Shown here: in pieces, positions 5,503-5,572 of the stretch
Numbering within the stretch: the stretch's first letter is position 1
How the letters are laid out: each line of letters begins with the position of its first letter
Source: Pseudomonadales bacterium
GTDB lineage: Bacteria > Pseudomonadota > Gammaproteobacteria > Pseudomonadales > DC-out160
Length of the DNA stretch: 5,572 nucleotides
Direction: 5' to 3'
NCBI GenBank assembly: GCA_016765265.1
Contig: JAESQG010000408.1
Coordinates: 1 to 5,572, forward strand
Program-made: the position numbers and the translations under genes
The notes under the pieces: model-generated
Told to the model about the DNA's origin: nothing
The model's database searches: none
The model's input: only the letters and a program-made list of their open reading frames with translations

Positions 5503-5572
5503 TATTTGTTATATGTGAGCCTAACATTTAGTATTTATTCATCGTGCAAGAACGCTATGTGAATAATAGTCA

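Noticed and set aside
5249..5527. Minus-strand frame of 92 codons overlapping the MAPEG gene
   Set aside because: It has no membrane or family signature, whereas the overlapping frame is a full MAPEG protein with a ribosome binding site.
5508..5549. Minus-strand promoter for the MAPEG gene (TTGCAC at 5549-5544 with TGTTAG, or TATAAC at 5513-5508)
   Set aside because: The first pair has a poor -10 box; the second would start transcription on the ribosome binding site and has no -35 partner.

Overview
The window looks like a worn stretch of a conjugative element in a proteobacterium, most likely a gammaproteobacterium with moderately AT-leaning DNA. The key evidence is a 625-residue relaxase of the MobH/TraI_2 type, with the features of the class carried by PFGI-1/ICEclc-like integrative elements. 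Around it lie two insertion-sequence remnants, a small protein on the opposite strand and a putative regulator. At the right end is a housekeeping-type membrane protein of the MAPEG family. No integrase, type IV secretion gene, coupling protein, tRNA or rRNA is visible, so assignment to a particular element is inference.

Layout: 1-103 is non-coding and holds competing GGGTG/CACCC hairpins. 104-472 (-) encodes a 122-residue protein that may contain two ribbon-helix-helix-like halves. 473-632 is the divergent control region; it ends in a 12-bp perfect inverted repeat that encloses the ribosome binding site of the next gene and includes its start codon. 633-2510 (+) is the relaxase. About 20 bases after its stop begins an IS3-type OrfA remnant on the minus strand (2518-2871). 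2872-3078 is a regulatory-looking leader with a 12-bp palindrome, a consensus -10 box, a 9-bp direct repeat and a hairpin. 3079-3687 (+) is a 202-residue putative DNA-binding protein with a convincing intrinsic terminator behind it. 3837-4928 (+) is an IS66-family transposase lacking its N-terminal part. 4929-5109 shows no gene. 5110-5493 (-) is an intact MAPEG-family membrane protein with a good ribosome binding site.

How the parts may work together: the relaxase would nick and pilot the DNA of the element. The divergent small protein could be an accessory or autoregulatory DNA-binding protein at the shared intergenic region, by analogy with TraY-like factors; this is a hypothesis from fold-level resemblance only. 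The partner genes expected next to such a relaxase (coupling protein, secretion system) are missing here, and insertion-sequence debris starts immediately behind it. The conjugation module has therefore probably been cut by IS activity, or the window sits near an edge of the element. The MAPEG gene, with its own ribosome binding site and no link to transfer, is probably host chromosome or passenger DNA.

No clear new defence or enzymatic system was found. The most distinctive signals are the relaxase start-site hairpin and the uncharacterised pair of putative DNA-binding proteins.
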